In this document: positions 63,552-64,000 of the stretch, piece after piece
Layout of the letters: each line of letters starts with the position of its first letter
Position numbering within the stretch: position 1 is the stretch's first letter
Source: Paraescarpia echinospica
Taxonomy: Eukaryota > Annelida > Polychaeta > Sabellida > Siboglinidae
NCBI GenBank assembly: GCA_020002185.1
Contig: CM034535.1
Location: forward strand, 68,608,318-68,672,317
Direction: 5' to 3'
Length of the DNA: 64,000 nucleotides
Position numbers and translations under genes: made by a program
The notes under the pieces: model-generated
Told to the model about the DNA's origin: nothing
What the model saw: the letters and a program-made list of their open reading frames with translations, nothing else
Database searches by the model: none

Positions 63552-64000
63552 GACAGTGTCACATGTTCAGCAGCCATTGTATGAAGTTAACGGATCTGGC
63601 TGCTAAGCAGACAGTGTCATATGTTCAGCAGCCATTGTATGAAGTTAACGGATCTGGCTGCTAAGCAGACAGTGTCATATGTTCAGCAGCCATTGTATGA
63701 AGTTAACGGATCTGGCTGCTAAGCAGACAGTGTCACATGTTCAGCAGCCATTGTATGAAGTTAACGGATCTGGCTGCTAAGCAGACAGTGTCACATGTTC
63801 AGCAGCCATTGTATGAAGTTAACGGATCTGGCTGCTAAGCAGACAGTGTCACATGTTCAGCAGCCATTGTATGAAGTTAACGGATCTGGCTGCTAAGCAG
63901 ACAGTGTCACATGTTCAGCAGCCATTGTATGAAGTTAACGGATCTGGCTGCTAAGCAGACAGTGTCACATGTTCAGCAGCCATTGTATGAAGTTAACGGA
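63552..64000. repeat. 58-bp minisatellite running off the window
   Basis: The unit is CAGACAGTGTCACATGTTCA, GCAGCCATTGTATGAAGTTA, ACGGATCTGGCTGCTAAG. About 7.7 nearly identical copies are seen; the array continues beyond base 64000. Confidence 0.97.

Overview
The window is a piece of a eukaryotic nuclear genome, most likely from a marine invertebrate. A mollusc or other spiralian is my guess, based on the style of the retroelements and the very high density of minisatellites; no base proves the taxon. Genes are split into short, GC-richer exons with clean GT-AG junctions inside AT-rich introns. Most long open frames are artefacts of tandem repeats whose period is a multiple of three.

Two real genes are recognisable. 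On the minus strand, 13903 down to 5338, eight coding exons join in phase to give a complete 416-residue STAMBP/AMSH, the endosomal JAMM-family deubiquitinase. It has the N-terminal dimerisation/MIT-like domain, a charged coiled coil, the STAM SH3-binding motif and a full zinc-binding catalytic site. On the plus strand, from about 28899 to beyond the right edge, nine exons encode the N-terminal part of a FAM13A/B-type RhoGAP with an intact arginine finger. The two genes diverge from an interval of about 15 kb. A weak candidate for the last exon of a third, plus-strand gene lies at 1666-1780 and would converge on STAMBP.

Mobile DNA fills much of the rest. There is a near-complete CR1/L2-like LINE (about 16400-20912) with a PHD-finger ORF1 and one nonsense codon in ORF2. 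There are two decayed LINEs of opposite orientation (44560-47263 and 47265-48720). A hAT-like element (26018-28431) has an older LINE fragment inside it. A piggyBac-like non-autonomous element bounded by TTAA lies at 59593-61058, two Tigger/pogo-like MITEs at 30558-30739 and 36936-37116, and a tRNA-derived SINE family has three copies.

The most striking property is tandem repetition inside and beside the genes. The STAMBP 3' UTR carries 11 copies of a 28-bp unit, each with three TGCATG motifs. The fourth intron of STAMBP holds a TGAG-type array of about 1.35 kb. STAMBP exon 6 is flanked by complementary GU and CA tracts. In the FAM13-like gene, three arrays surround consecutive exons: a 54-bp array, a 49-bp array that amplifies the end of exon 7 with its 5' splice site about 50 times, and a 38-bp array that runs into the 3' splice site of exon 9. 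Several arrays grow out of dispersed repeats. No CRISPR array, operon or prokaryotic defence system is present, and I saw no intact tRNA or rRNA gene.
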